64,000 nucleotides of DNA from Selenomonadales bacterium (GTDB lineage Bacteria; Bacillota; Clostridia; Christensenellales; QALW01). How positions within the stretch are numbered: the first letter of the stretch is position 1; each line of letters opens with the position of its first letter. The DNA is taken from positions 11,797-75,796 of the forward strand of contig QALW01000043.1 of NCBI GenBank assembly GCA_003150515.1, read 5' to 3'. Made by a program: the position numbers and the translations under genes. The notes under the pieces were generated by a model that had not been told where the DNA came from, made no database searches, and saw only the letters and a list, made by a program, of their open reading frames with translations. Shown piece after piece: positions 42,908 through 50,728 of the stretch.

Positions 42908-43837
42908 TTAATCTTCAAACATAGAAGTGCTTAAATAGCGCTCCCCGCTGTCGGGAAGCAGGGCCAATATGCGCTTATTTTTGTTTTCCGGCCTGCGCGC
43001 AAGCAGCATTGCCGCGTAAAGAGCCGCTCCTGAAGAAATCCCGGCCAATATGCCCTCGCGCCGCGCCAGCACCTTTCCGGCTTCAAAAGCTTCCTGGCTT
43101 TTGATTGCTATTATTTCATCATAGACGGACGTATTTAAAAGACCGGGCACAAAGCCCGCGCCTATGCCCTGGAGCTTATGGGGGCCGGGCCGTCCTCCCG
43201 AAAGCACGGGCGAATCAAACGGCTCTACGGCTATAATTTTAATCCGGCTGTTTTTTTCTTTTAAATATTCGCCTATGCCGGTAATGGTGCCGCCTGTGCC
43301 TACGCCCGCTACAAATATATCCAGGCGGCCCTGGGTGTCCTCCCAAATTTCGGGAGCCGTAGTCTCCCTGTGGGCGGCCGCGTTTGCGGGATTGTCAAAT
43401 TGAGAGGGAATAAAGCTGTTTTTATATTCCAGGGCTAATTCGCGCGCCTTGGCAATGGCTCCGTCCATTCCCTTTTTTCCGTCGGTAAGAACCAGTTCGG
43501 CTCCATAAGCGGCCAGGAGCCGCCGCCTTTCTTCGCTCATGGTTTCGGGCATGGTAAGGATTACTTTATAGCCCCGGGCGGCCGAAATTGCCGCCAGGCC
43601 TATGCCAGTATTGCCGCTGGTGGGCTCTATAATAACGGTGTCTTTATTGAGCAGCCCCTTTTTTTCGGCGTCATTAATCATATATAATGCGGCTCTGTCT
43701 TTGGAACTGCCGGCGGGATTGCTCTTTTCCAGCTTGGCCAAAAGCTCCGCCTCAATGTTGTAATGGCGTGCGAAATTGTTTAAGCGTATTATGGGAGTAT
43801 GTCCGATTAATTGTGTGAAATCCTGCGCTATATTCAT
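42908..43837 (-). CDS. cysK: Cysteine synthase (O-acetylserine sulfhydrylase)
   Basis: Forms cysteine from O-acetylserine and sulfide with pyridoxal phosphate. The 309-residue protein shows the PLP lysine in NPAGSSKDRAA near residue 42, EPTSGNTGIGLAAISAARG near 66-84, the phosphate loop GTGGTITG near 174, and EPFDSPVLSGG near 205. I placed the start at the ATG at 43837 (MNIAQDFTQLIGHTP), with AAGGAAAAG upstream; a longer frame to 44044 overlaps the yhaM gene and has no ribosome site. Length is normal. No serine acetyltransferase gene is adjacent. Confidence 0.94.
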   Translation of the reverse strand: MNIAQDFTQLIGHTPIIRLNNFARHYNIEAELLAKLEKSNPAGSSKDRAALYMINDAEKKGLLNKDTVIIEPTSGNTGIGLAAISAARGYKVILTMPETMSEERRRLLAAYGAELVLTDGKKGMDGAIAKARELALEYKNSFIPSQFDNPANAAAHRETTAPEIWEDTQGRLDIFVAGVGTGGTITGIGEYLKEKNSRIKIIAVEPFDSPVLSGGRPGPHKLQGIGAGFVPGLLNTSVYDEIIAIKSQEAFEAGKVLARREGILAGISSGAALYAAMLLARRPENKNKRILALLPDSGERYLSTSMFED

Positions 43838-43895
43838 ATTTTTTCTTTTCCTTATTAAATTTTTTAAAAAGAAATATTCAAATGATACGCGCGTA

Positions 43896-44873
43896 TCATT
43901 TTTCCTCTTGCTGATTATCAGAAAAAGCGTGCCTTTTATAAACGCGCCTGTTATGCAGCACCCATTGGCGTTCGGAAAAATCCCCCTCCTGCACGTCTGA
44001 AAGCGCCTTGGCAAAATCATACATGCGCGCGTCCAGGACGTCAAGATAATGCACCAATTCCGCCTCGGGGAACATGGGCCTGCGGGGAGAGCCGAATTCG
44101 GGTTCGTAATGATGGGCTATCACCAGATGTTCTAATAAAGCCGTAGTTTCAGGCTCTGCTTTAACGGCGCTGCCCGCTTCGTGTATGGTAAGCGTGCATT
44201 GAACGAGATGCCCAAGCAGCTGCCCGTCTCTGGAATAGTCGGAGGGGATGCCCAATTCGCTGGAATTAATTTCGTTGATTTTTTCCATATCGTGCACGAT
44301 TACGCCGGCATACACCCAGTCTGGATCCAGCGAGGTATATACGCCCAGCAGCGCTTCTCCTGCTTTGAGCATGGTGAGAGTGTGATAAAGAAGTCCGCCG
44401 CGCACCGAGTGATGGTTGGCCACGGCAGCCGGCCAGTATAAAAGCTTGTCGTTATATTTATCCAGTATGTATAAGGCTATGCCCTTTAAATCTTTGTTTT
44501 TAATTCTGCCCGCGTATCCGCGTATTTGAGCGAGCATTAATTCTCCCGGCAGAGGCGCGCTGGGCACAAAATCTTCTATTTTAACCGGATCGCCTTCCTG
44601 GGCCGGGCGTATGCGTTCAATCCTGATCTGAAGGGTGCCCTGCCAGGAGGTGACGGTGCCCCTTATTTTAACAAAGCAGTTGGATTTAAAGCGGGCGTAG
44701 CGCTCCTCGTCATAATCCCATATCTTGGCGTTTATGCTGCTTTCGCTGTCGCTTATAGTTAAATCCATATAATTTTTGCCCGTCTGGCCAGTCTTAACCG
44801 AAGCGTTCTTTATTATTACAAAGCCTTCAAAAGTTTCGCCCGCTTCAAGCTGCGATAATTTTTTCTGTTCCAT
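43896..44873 (-). CDS. yhaM: 3'-5' exoribonuclease YhaM
   Basis: A 325-residue nuclease with an N-terminal OB fold (residues 15-95; YMDLTISDSESSINAKIWD) and a C-terminal HD phosphohydrolase-type domain (HHSVRGGLLYHTLTMLK near 153, then VIVHDMEKINEI near 190, and LVIAHHYEPEFGSPR near 258). YhaM trims RNA 3' ends and also degrades DNA in vitro, as known for Bacillus. Here the length and domain order are standard. A promoter with an extended -10 lies upstream at 44906-44933. The intergenic gap to cysK is 58 bases. Confidence 0.92.
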   Translation of the reverse strand: MEQKKLSQLEAGETFEGFVIIKNASVKTGQTGKNYMDLTISDSESSINAKIWDYDEERYARFKSNCFVKIRGTVTSWQGTLQIRIERIRPAQEGDPVKIEDFVPSAPLPGELMLAQIRGYAGRIKNKDLKGIALYILDKYNDKLLYWPAAVANHHSVRGGLLYHTLTMLKAGEALLGVYTSLDPDWVYAGVIVHDMEKINEINSSELGIPSDYSRDGQLLGHLVQCTLTIHEAGSAVKAEPETTALLEHLVIAHHYEPEFGSPRRPMFPEAELVHYLDVLDARMYDFAKALSDVQEGDFSERQWVLHNRRVYKRHAFSDNQQEEK

Positions 44874-44905
44874 AATATCCCTCGCACTATATTTTTCCTT
44901 TATAT

Positions 44906-44933
44906 ATTATAGCATCTTTTAAAACATTGATAA
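44906..44933 (-). promoter_or_regulatory. Promoter of yhaM
   Basis: On the minus strand: TTATCA, 16 bases, TATAAT with an extended TGC. Confidence 0.55.
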
Positions 44934-45028
44934 AGGAATATTTTCAGGCGGGACGGCGCGCCTGGAAATGAGGCGCTGCAAAGAAAAAAGCCTTAAACAG
45001 AGGCGACGTTCGGCAGGCGATCTTGCCG

Positions 45029-45092
45029 GGCTTTTTCGCGGCCCGCGGCCGCAAAAGCCGAGGAATGTTATTGTAATGCTGCGCGCAGCATT
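45029..45092. repeat. Degenerate hairpin cluster
   Basis: The 44874-45191 spacer contains two hairpins: 45029-45059 (13 bp with a TC bulge, GC-rich tip GGCC/GGCC) and a perfect 18-base palindrome at 45075-45092. No outer stem is found. Their GC content stands out against the AT-rich flanks, so this may be a relic of the cloverleaf family. There is no other gene in this spacer. Confidence 0.35.
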
Positions 45093-45191
45093 CTGATGCA
45101 GATTATTCTTCCGCATTAATAAAAAATTTTTCAACCTGAATTTTTAAATACTCTGTGAGGAATACTACCAAAAAATGCGGAGGTATTTATT

Positions 45192-45344
45192 ATGAAGAAA
45201 AAAATGAGCAGGAAAGTTAAGGAAACTACGGACGCCTATAAAAGAGATAAGGGAGACAACATAATAACCGATTCTCTGGGCATGTATACAGGCAGGCCGT
45301 TTAAGGATGGAGAAGTTCCCGTGCAGGACGCGGACGACCTCTAA
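45192..45344 (+). CDS. Small 50-residue protein with a DSLGMYTG-type motif
   Basis: An ATG with GGAGG nine bases upstream opens a 50-codon frame. The N-terminus is basic (MKKKMSRKVKETT). The C-terminal half, SLGMYTGRPFKDGEVPVQ followed by DADDL, resembles a small conserved protein seen in many Clostridia with a D-x-L-G-x-Y-T-G and P-x-Q-D-A-D-D-L pattern. I know no function. It has no hydrophobic segment, so it should be cytoplasmic. It lies upstream of spoIIR but is separated from it by 118 bases. Confidence 0.7.
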   Translation: MKKKMSRKVKETTDAYKRDKGDNIITDSLGMYTGRPFKDGEVPVQDADDL

Positions 45345-45384
45345 AACGCAGATTTTTTAAATTTATTTTTGAGCTTTTAATATT

Positions 45385-45413
45385 GAATAAAAATATGGCC
45401 GGGGGCAATAATT
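45385..45413 (+). promoter_or_regulatory. Possible sigma-F promoter of spoIIR
   Basis: GAATA, 14 bases, GGCAATAATT resembles the GYATA / GGnnAnAnT form used by sigma F and sigma G in Bacillus, and spoIIR is a sigma F gene there. The match is imperfect in both boxes, and spacing is one short. Confidence 0.3.
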
Positions 45414-45462
45414 AATTGCAGAAAGCTCCGTTCCGGGGCGTATATAAAGGGAGAAAACGAAA

Positions 45463-46023
45463 ATGAAAAAAAGATTGTTTGTTATTTTGCTCGCCGCTTT
45501 TTTAATCTGGGGCCTTTGGCCTGTTGAAAAGAGCCAGGCCGTTACTCCTTACCAACCCGAACAGATTATAAGGCTTCATATACGCGCTGAGGACGATAGC
45601 CAGGAGGCTCAGAATAAAAAACTGCTGGTACGGGACAGCGTAAATGAGTTTTTGAGCGGGCGCATGCTTGAATGCAACAATATTGACGAAGCCCGTAAAA
45701 TTATAAGCGAGGCCCTGGAAGAAATTGAAATTCTGGCCGAGCAGAGCTCCGGGCAGGACGCGGACGTCCGGCTGGGCAAGGAATATTTTCCCGACAGGGT
45801 GTATGCCGGCGTTGTGTATCCCGCCGGCGAATATGAGGCGCTTATAATAGAGCTCAACGGAGGCTCGGGCCAAAATTGGTGGTGCGTGGCCTATCCGCCT
45901 CTTTGCTATACGAGCGTTGAAGCTTCTCAAAGCTCAGAAATACTTCACGTCCAGGAGCCGGCCGAAGTGGTATATCATTCCCGGCTGCTTGAATTCTTTG
46001 ATTGGCTGTGCAGTTTGTTTTAG
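45463..46023 (+). CDS. spoIIR: Stage II sporulation protein R
   Basis: SpoIIR is secreted from the forespore and triggers SpoIIGA to process pro-sigma E in the mother cell. The 186-residue protein has a signal peptide (residues 1-26) and the conserved core: IIRLHIRAEDDSQEAQNKKL near 38-57, where IRLHI-x-A-x-(S/D)D is the family hallmark, then ARLGKEYFPDR-like DVRLGKEYFPDRVYAGVVYP near 102-121 and GQNWWCVAYPPLC near 137. Length is usual. It starts an apparent operon with sleB and ypeB, so germination genes are coupled to a forespore gene here. Confidence 0.93.
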   Translation: MKKRLFVILLAAFLIWGLWPVEKSQAVTPYQPEQIIRLHIRAEDDSQEAQNKKLLVRDSVNEFLSGRMLECNNIDEARKIISEALEEIEILAEQSSGQDADVRLGKEYFPDRVYAGVVYPAGEYEALIIELNGGSGQNWWCVAYPPLCYTSVEASQSSEILHVQEPAEVVYHSRLLEFFDWLCSLF

Positions 46024-46037
46024 AAAGGATGAATTAA

Positions 46038-46715
46038 TTGAAAAAGAGCGCGTGTATTAAGCTGGCATCCATAATAAGCATCTTATTCGTCTGCGTCGTT
46101 TTTATTCTGCCTACTCAGGCGCAGGCCGCCGTTTTAAAAAGGGGCTCGACGGGAGATAAGGTAAGCCAGATGCAGCAGAAACTGAAAAACTGGGGCTATT
46201 ATACCGGAGAAGTAGACGGCATTTTCGGCAGCAAGACAGAGAGCGCCGTGCGCTATTTTCAGCGCAAGAACGGGCTGGTTGAGGATGGGATAGTGGGCCC
46301 TGCCACAGCTAAAAAGCTGGGCATGAGTTTATCTGACGGCAGTTCTTCGGGCAATGCTTCCAATAGCGGAGACGTATATCTGCTGGCCAAGGCGGTATAC
46401 GGCGAGGCCCGCGGCGAGCCGTATGAGGGGCAGGTGGCCGTGGCCGCTGTAATTCTCAATCGGGTAAAGCATCCGTCTTTTCCCAATACTATTGCAGGGG
46501 TGGTATATCAGTCGGGCGCGTTTGACGTGGTAAGCGACGGGCAAATTAATCTTTCGCCTGATTCAAACGCTTTAAGAGCGGCCAGGGACGCTATGGCCGG
46601 CTGGGATCCGACTAACGGCTGCATATATTATTACAATCCCAGAACGGCCACCAATCAATGGATAAAATCCAGACCGGTAATGCGCGTTATCGGCAACCAT
46701 GTATTTTGCACTTAA
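46038..46715 (+). CDS. sleB: Spore cortex-lytic enzyme SleB
   Basis: A lytic transglycosylase that degrades the spore cortex at germination. The 225-residue precursor starts at TTG with GGATG upstream. It has a signal peptide (residues 1-31, ending in AQA), a peptidoglycan-binding domain (about 36-93; LKRGSTGDKVSQMQQKL, GIFGSKTESAV), a Ser/Gly-rich linker, and the Hydrolase_2 catalytic domain (about 112-225; KAVYGEARGEPYEGQVAVAA, where the first Glu is the catalytic acid). The ypeB gene follows directly, as in Bacillus. Confidence 0.92.
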   Translation: MKKSACIKLASIISILFVCVVFILPTQAQAAVLKRGSTGDKVSQMQQKLKNWGYYTGEVDGIFGSKTESAVRYFQRKNGLVEDGIVGPATAKKLGMSLSDGSSSGNASNSGDVYLLAKAVYGEARGEPYEGQVAVAAVILNRVKHPSFPNTIAGVVYQSGAFDVVSDGQINLSPDSNALRAARDAMAGWDPTNGCIYYYNPRTATNQWIKSRPVMRVIGNHVFCT

Positions 46716-46727
46716 GGAGGGAGCGTT

Positions 46728-48056
46728 ATTAAATACACTAAAGAAGGCTGGCTCAAAAGCCTGGCGGTGTTCAGCGTGCTGCTGGTAATCGCCCTTGTGG
46801 GAGCGATTGCCGGGCTTATTTCAGGCGCGAACGAAAGGAACAGACTTAACGCCAGAATAAACAGTATGCTTGAAAGCAGGCTGTATAATATAATTTATGA
46901 AATGGACGATATTGAAACTAATCTGTCCAAGGCTGCGGTGGTAACCAGCGGAAAGAACGCCGCGCGGATATATTCGGAACTGTGCTCTCTCAGCGGAAAG
47001 GCTGAGCAAAATCTGTCGGCTATGCCCATCTCTCATCAGGCAGTGGAAAACTCCTTGAATTTTATCAATAAGCTGGGCGGCTTCTGCGAATATGCCATGC
47101 TTAAGTCAGTAGACGGCGATTTAAGCCAAGAAGACAGGGAGGGAGTGGAAAAGCTGTATTCCGCCTGCAAAAGCCTTAATCAGGAGATGCGCGAGCTTTC
47201 CGAACAGCTTTCTTCGGGTGAAATGGATTTGGCGGCGGTGTATATAGACGGCGAGGGCAATAATTCCGGCCTGCTGAATGATTATTGGAGCTATTTGGCC
47301 GAAGCGGATATAGATTATCCTACGCTTATATATGACGGCCCGTTTTCAGACAGCGAACTGGACGGCCGGGCTGCGACGGACAGAGAGGAAATAAGCAGGG
47401 ATGAGGCGCGCAGGCTGGCCGCCGGGCTGTTGGGCATAAATGAGATTCAGCTCAGCGAGGGAACGGATATAGAGGGAGATTTGCCCTGCTATTGCTTTAA
47501 TATGGAAAACGGCAGCGTAAGCATATCCAAGCAGGGCGGCCTTCTGGAATGGTATACCAATTCACGCGAAATAAAGGAAGCCAAGCTTACTTCAGAAGAG
47601 GCTCAAATTAAAGCGGAGGAGTTTCTTGATGGATTGGGTTACGGAGAAATGGAAGTGGTTTGGGGTTCGGAATATGATAACGCCGTAGTCTTTAATGCCG
47701 CGCCGGTAGTAAATCAGGCCGTGATTTATCCCGATTTGATTAAAATAAAAATCGCGCTGGATGATGGAAGCGTAGTGGGCGTTGAAGGGCGGAGCTATAT
47801 TATCAACAATAAGGAGCGTCAGATTAATCAGCCGTCCCATTCCGTTCAGGAAGCTGCGCAGAAGGTATTTGAAGGCCTGGAGGTAGAGCGAGAGCAGCTT
47901 TGTTTGATACCAATCTATGAGGAAGAACGGCTGTGCTATGAATTTACAGGCATATATAATGATAACAGGTATATTATTTATATAGACGCCGATACTCTTG
48001 AGGAAGTTAATGTTATGAGAATAATAAAAACGGATATAGGGGATTTGGTGTTATAA
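46728..48056 (+). CDS. ypeB: Germination protein YpeB, apparent ATT start
   Basis: YpeB is needed to stabilise SleB in the spore, and the two depend on each other. The protein has an N-terminal membrane helix (about residues 14-32), a helical middle domain (about 40-200) and three PepSY-like repeats (starting near 220, 285 and 370; EISRDEARRLAAGLLG, KLTSEEAQIKAEEFLDG, SVQEAAQKVFEGLE). There is no ATG, GTG or TTG close to the strong GGAGG (46716-46720). An ATT codon at 46728 is 7 bases after it and keeps the frame. The next standard start, GTG 46767, has no ribosome site and would cut the membrane helix short. With ATT the product is 442 residues. Confidence 0.85.
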   Translation: MKYTKEGWLKSLAVFSVLLVIALVGAIAGLISGANERNRLNARINSMLESRLYNIIYEMDDIETNLSKAAVVTSGKNAARIYSELCSLSGKAEQNLSAMPISHQAVENSLNFINKLGGFCEYAMLKSVDGDLSQEDREGVEKLYSACKSLNQEMRELSEQLSSGEMDLAAVYIDGEGNNSGLLNDYWSYLAEADIDYPTLIYDGPFSDSELDGRAATDREEISRDEARRLAAGLLGINEIQLSEGTDIEGDLPCYCFNMENGSVSISKQGGLLEWYTNSREIKEAKLTSEEAQIKAEEFLDGLGYGEMEVVWGSEYDNAVVFNAAPVVNQAVIYPDLIKIKIALDDGSVVGVEGRSYIINNKERQINQPSHSVQEAAQKVFEGLEVEREQLCLIPIYEEERLCYEFTGIYNDNRYIIYIDADTLEEVNVMRIIKTDIGDLVL

Positions 48057-48085
48057 TCAGTTAGTGAATAATTGTTTTTGATGCG

Positions 48086-48132
48086 AGCCTGCCTCCCCTT
48101 TTAACGCTTTGCGTTAAAAGGGGAGGCAGGCT
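48086..48132 (+). terminator. Terminator of the spoIIR-sleB-ypeB operon
   Basis: A 22-bp perfect stem with loop TTT, 29 bases after the ypeB stop, followed by GTTTTTGG. Confidence 0.8.
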
Positions 48133-48152
48133 GTTTTTGGAGCAGGGGGCAG

Positions 48153-48298
48153 TTTTTATTGGGACGGCGCGCGGCCCGGCCTGCGGCCGGGCCGCATGTC
48201 TCCCCCCTTTTCGGAAAGCAAAGCTTTCCGAAAAGGGGGGAGACATAGCTCAAAGGCGCCATATATGGCGCCTTTGGGCTGCGCCGTCCCAATAAAAA
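48153..48298. repeat. Perfect cloverleaf element between ypeB and the YfbR-type gene
   Basis: An 18-bp perfect outer stem (48153-48170 with 48281-48298; TTTTTATTGGGACGGCGC) encloses three abutting hairpins: 48171-48195 (11 bp, loop TGC), 48196-48246 (24 bp perfect, loop AAA, tip GAAAGC) and 48247-48280 (14 bp with one T-G pair, closing on GGCGCC/ATATAT/GGCGCC). There are no unpaired junction bases. First, second and third arms each share motifs with the elements at 17.7 and 50.6 kb in the same order. Confidence 0.9.
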
Positions 48299-48344
48299 AG
48301 CATTGTATTCTGATTGCGTCGTTTATAGCTCTTATAATATCAGA

Positions 48345-48373
48345 TTGAGAAAAGGAGTATGATGTGATATAAT
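48345..48373 (+). promoter_or_regulatory. Sigma-A promoter of the YfbR-type gene
   Basis: TTGAGA, 17 bases, TATAAT with extended TGA. It lies 54 bases before the start codon. Confidence 0.7.
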
Positions 48374-48426
48374 TATTATTAAGATTATAAATCTATAAAT
48401 AAACTGATATATTAGAAGGGGTTAAG

Positions 48427-48999
48427 ATGTATCATTTTTTCGCCTATATGGCCAGAATGAAATATATTGAGCGCTGGGGCCTTATGCGCAACACTAAGCA
48501 GGAAAATATTCAGGAGCATTCGCTACAGACGGCAATGCTGGCTCATGCGCTGGCCGTTATCCGGAACAAGCTTTTCGGAGGAGATATAGACGCGGAGCGG
48601 ACAGCGGCTGTGGCCATGTTCCATGAAGCCAGCGAAATTATAACCGGGGATTTGGCCACGCCTATAAAATACTATAACCCCGAAATAAAAAAGGCGTATA
48701 AGGAACTGGAAAATATAGCCTGCCGGCGGCTGATAGACATGCTTCCGCCAGAATTGCAGGCCGTTTATTCGGAATATATGCTGTGCCCGGACGAGGAGAT
48801 TAACAAAATTGTAAAATGGGCGGATAAGCTTTGCGCGTATTTTAAATGCGTAGAGGAGCTTAATCTGGGCAATACTGAATTTGCCAGCGCTGAAAAAAGC
48901 ATACTCAGTGAGATTGAGGGGATAGACGCTCCTGAAGTAAGATATTTTATGGAGCATTTTGCTCCCAGCTTTAAATTGAATCTGGACCAGATGGGCTGA
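48427..48999 (+). CDS. 5'-deoxynucleotidase, YfbR-like HD protein
   Basis: A 190-residue HD-domain enzyme. The N-terminal HFFAYMARMKYIERWGLMR and IQEHSLQTAMLAH (His ligand near 31) are YfbR hallmarks, followed by AVAMFHEASEI (HE pair instead of HD near 62-70) and IVKWADKLCAY with the last Asp near 137. YfbR removes phosphate from deoxynucleoside 5'-monophosphates. It opens a three-gene run with the next two plus-strand genes (13 and 2 base gaps). The promoter is clear. Confidence 0.88.
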   Translation: MYHFFAYMARMKYIERWGLMRNTKQENIQEHSLQTAMLAHALAVIRNKLFGGDIDAERTAAVAMFHEASEIITGDLATPIKYYNPEIKKAYKELENIACRRLIDMLPPELQAVYSEYMLCPDEEINKIVKWADKLCAYFKCVEELNLGNTEFASAEKSILSEIEGIDAPEVRYFMEHFAPSFKLNLDQMG

Positions 49000-49012
49000 G
49001 AAAGGAGAAAAT

Positions 49013-49807
49013 ATGCGGCTGGGAATTTCTACGGCGTCTCTTCACGGGCGAATGAATACGGAGGACGCGCTTAGATGGATTGGAGATACCGGCGCTTCGT
49101 GCGCAGAGGTTTTTTTGTCTTCGCACAGCGAATACAAGCGCTCGTTTGCCGCGAGGCTTTTTAGCGCGCAGCGCGATACGGGCGTGCAGGTTAGCTCCAT
49201 ACACACCCTAAACACTCATTTTGAGGCGCAGCTTTTTTCTTCGGGCCGGCAGATGGACGACGCGCTGGCTATTTTTGAAAGCGTTTTGGCAATAGCGGAG
49301 GAGCTGGGCGCGCAAAACTATGTAATGCACGGGCCGGGTATTATAAAATATATGAAGTATAATACCGATTATAGTTTTTACGGCGAGCGTACTGCGTTTT
49401 TAAGCGGGCTTTGCGAGCGCAGAGGGGTAAAACTGACATGGGAAAACGTGCATTGGGCTCATTATAACCATCCGGATTTTATAACGCGTTTGGCTCACGA
49501 ATGCCCGTGCCCCGTTTATACTACATTGGATATAAAGCAGGCTATGCAGTCGGGCGAGGATTATATGTCTTATCTCTCCTTAATGGCTGGGCGCCTTGAA
49601 AACGTTCATATATGCGATTATGACCATGAAGGCATGCTGTATATGCCCTTAAAGGGAGAATTTGATTTCAACAGCTTTTTTGACAGGCTTGTATCATTTC
49701 AATATCAGGGCCCGGTTATTATCGAGGTATACAATAAATGCTATCAGGAATTGGACGAGCTGACTGAATGCTATAAGTCGCTCTCAAAAATATTGGAAGG
49801 GCGATAG
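49013..49807 (+). CDS. TIM-barrel sugar-phosphate isomerase/epimerase family protein
   Basis: A 264-residue protein of the xylose-isomerase-like TIM-barrel family (AP endonuclease 2 superfamily). Family positions are RLGISTASLHGRMN at the first strand, HTLNTHFEAQ near 64, YVMHGPG near 104, LTWENVHW near 143 (Glu ligand), TTLDIKQAM near 171 and VIIEVYNKC at the end (Glu ligand). These enzymes isomerise or epimerise sugars; substrate cannot be assigned. It lies 13 bases after the YfbR-type gene and 2 bases before a methyltransferase gene. Confidence 0.8.
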   Translation: MRLGISTASLHGRMNTEDALRWIGDTGASCAEVFLSSHSEYKRSFAARLFSAQRDTGVQVSSIHTLNTHFEAQLFSSGRQMDDALAIFESVLAIAEELGAQNYVMHGPGIIKYMKYNTDYSFYGERTAFLSGLCERRGVKLTWENVHWAHYNHPDFITRLAHECPCPVYTTLDIKQAMQSGEDYMSYLSLMAGRLENVHICDYDHEGMLYMPLKGEFDFNSFFDRLVSFQYQGPVIIEVYNKCYQELDELTECYKSLSKILEGR

Positions 49808-49809
49808 GC

Positions 49810-50547
49810 ATGGCGCGCAATATATTTGATAACGAAATTTTCTTTAATAATTATATGGAGCTTAGAAACGGGGGACAGAATTATAACGAATTGCTGGAGC
49901 AGCCGGCTATGCGCGCGCATTTGCCCGAACTGGCGGATAAAAGCGTATTGGATTTGGGATGCGGTTACGGGGATAACTGCCGGGATTTCATAAGGCGGGG
50001 AGCTGGCAAAGTTGTCGGAATAGATATTTCAGAGCGCATGCTTGAAGCGGCTGAGGCTGAGCAAAATCCCGCCGGGCTTCGTTTTATCCATATGGATATG
50101 GCGCATATATCAGAATTGCGGGAGAAATTCGATTTTATTTACAGCTCTCTGGCTTTTCATTATATAAAGGATTTTGCGTGCTTTGCAAAAGACGTGTACG
50201 ATTTATTGAACGAGGGAGGGGAACTGCTGTTTTCGCAGGAGCATCCCATTGCTACGGCTACAATGGACGGGCTGGGACATTATAACAGAGATGAAGCGGG
50301 AGAGGCTGTTTCATATACAATGTCGGATTATACCCGCGGCGGCAAGAGGAGCGTGCATTGGTTTGTGGACGGAGTAGAAAAGTATCATCGCACTATGGGC
50401 GAAATAATTACCGAGCTGGCGGGAGCGGGCTTTCATATTCTGGAGCTGGAAGAGCCTGTGCCGTCAAGCGAGGCAATTCAGATGCTGCCCGGATTGAAAA
50501 AAGAATTCATTAAGCCTAGTTTTATGATTATAAAAGCAAGAAAATAG
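49810..50547 (+). CDS. SAM-dependent class I methyltransferase
   Basis: A 245-residue methyltransferase with motif I VLDLGCGYGDNCRDF (about residues 46-60), an acidic VVGIDISERMLEAAE near 70-84, LRFIHMDMAHIS near 97-108 and FDFIYSSLAFHYI near 115. The family acts on small molecules in many cases, but a substrate is not indicated by sequence or context. The start at 49810 is only 2 bases after the upstream stop and has a weak ribosome site, so it is translated together with the epimerase gene. Confidence 0.85.
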   Translation: MARNIFDNEIFFNNYMELRNGGQNYNELLEQPAMRAHLPELADKSVLDLGCGYGDNCRDFIRRGAGKVVGIDISERMLEAAEAEQNPAGLRFIHMDMAHISELREKFDFIYSSLAFHYIKDFACFAKDVYDLLNEGGELLFSQEHPIATATMDGLGHYNRDEAGEAVSYTMSDYTRGGKRSVHWFVDGVEKYHRTMGEIITELAGAGFHILELEEPVPSSEAIQMLPGLKKEFIKPSFMIIKARK

Positions 50548-50567
50548 AGGAGAATTTTATTGTTTAA

Positions 50568-50681
50568 GGGCAGGGCCCGGCCTCTGGCCGGGCCCTAAGT
50601 CTCCCAGTCTCCCTTAAAGCTTTGCTTTAAGGGAAACTGGGAGACTCGGCCCCCGGCGCCTTAAGGCGCCGGGGGCCGCCC
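50568..50681. repeat. Cloverleaf-type element with short outer stem
   Basis: Three near-abutting hairpins: 50572-50596 (11 bp, loop TCT), 50598-50646 (23 bp with one C/A mismatch, loop TTT, tip TTAAAGC) and 50647-50678 (14 bp, loop TTAA, tip GGCGCC). The outer stem is reduced to GGGC/GCCC. The arm order and motifs match the 48.2 and 17.7 kb elements. It lies between convergent genes. Confidence 0.8.
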
Positions 50682-50728
50682 ATTTATATTTTAAGATTGC
50701 AGAAAATGCATTATATAAGATTTGCGGG

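Noticed and set aside
42908..44044. Extended N-terminus of cysteine synthase
   Set aside because: The first 69 codons of the frame overlap yhaM and have no ribosome site; the ATG at 43837 gives the standard protein.
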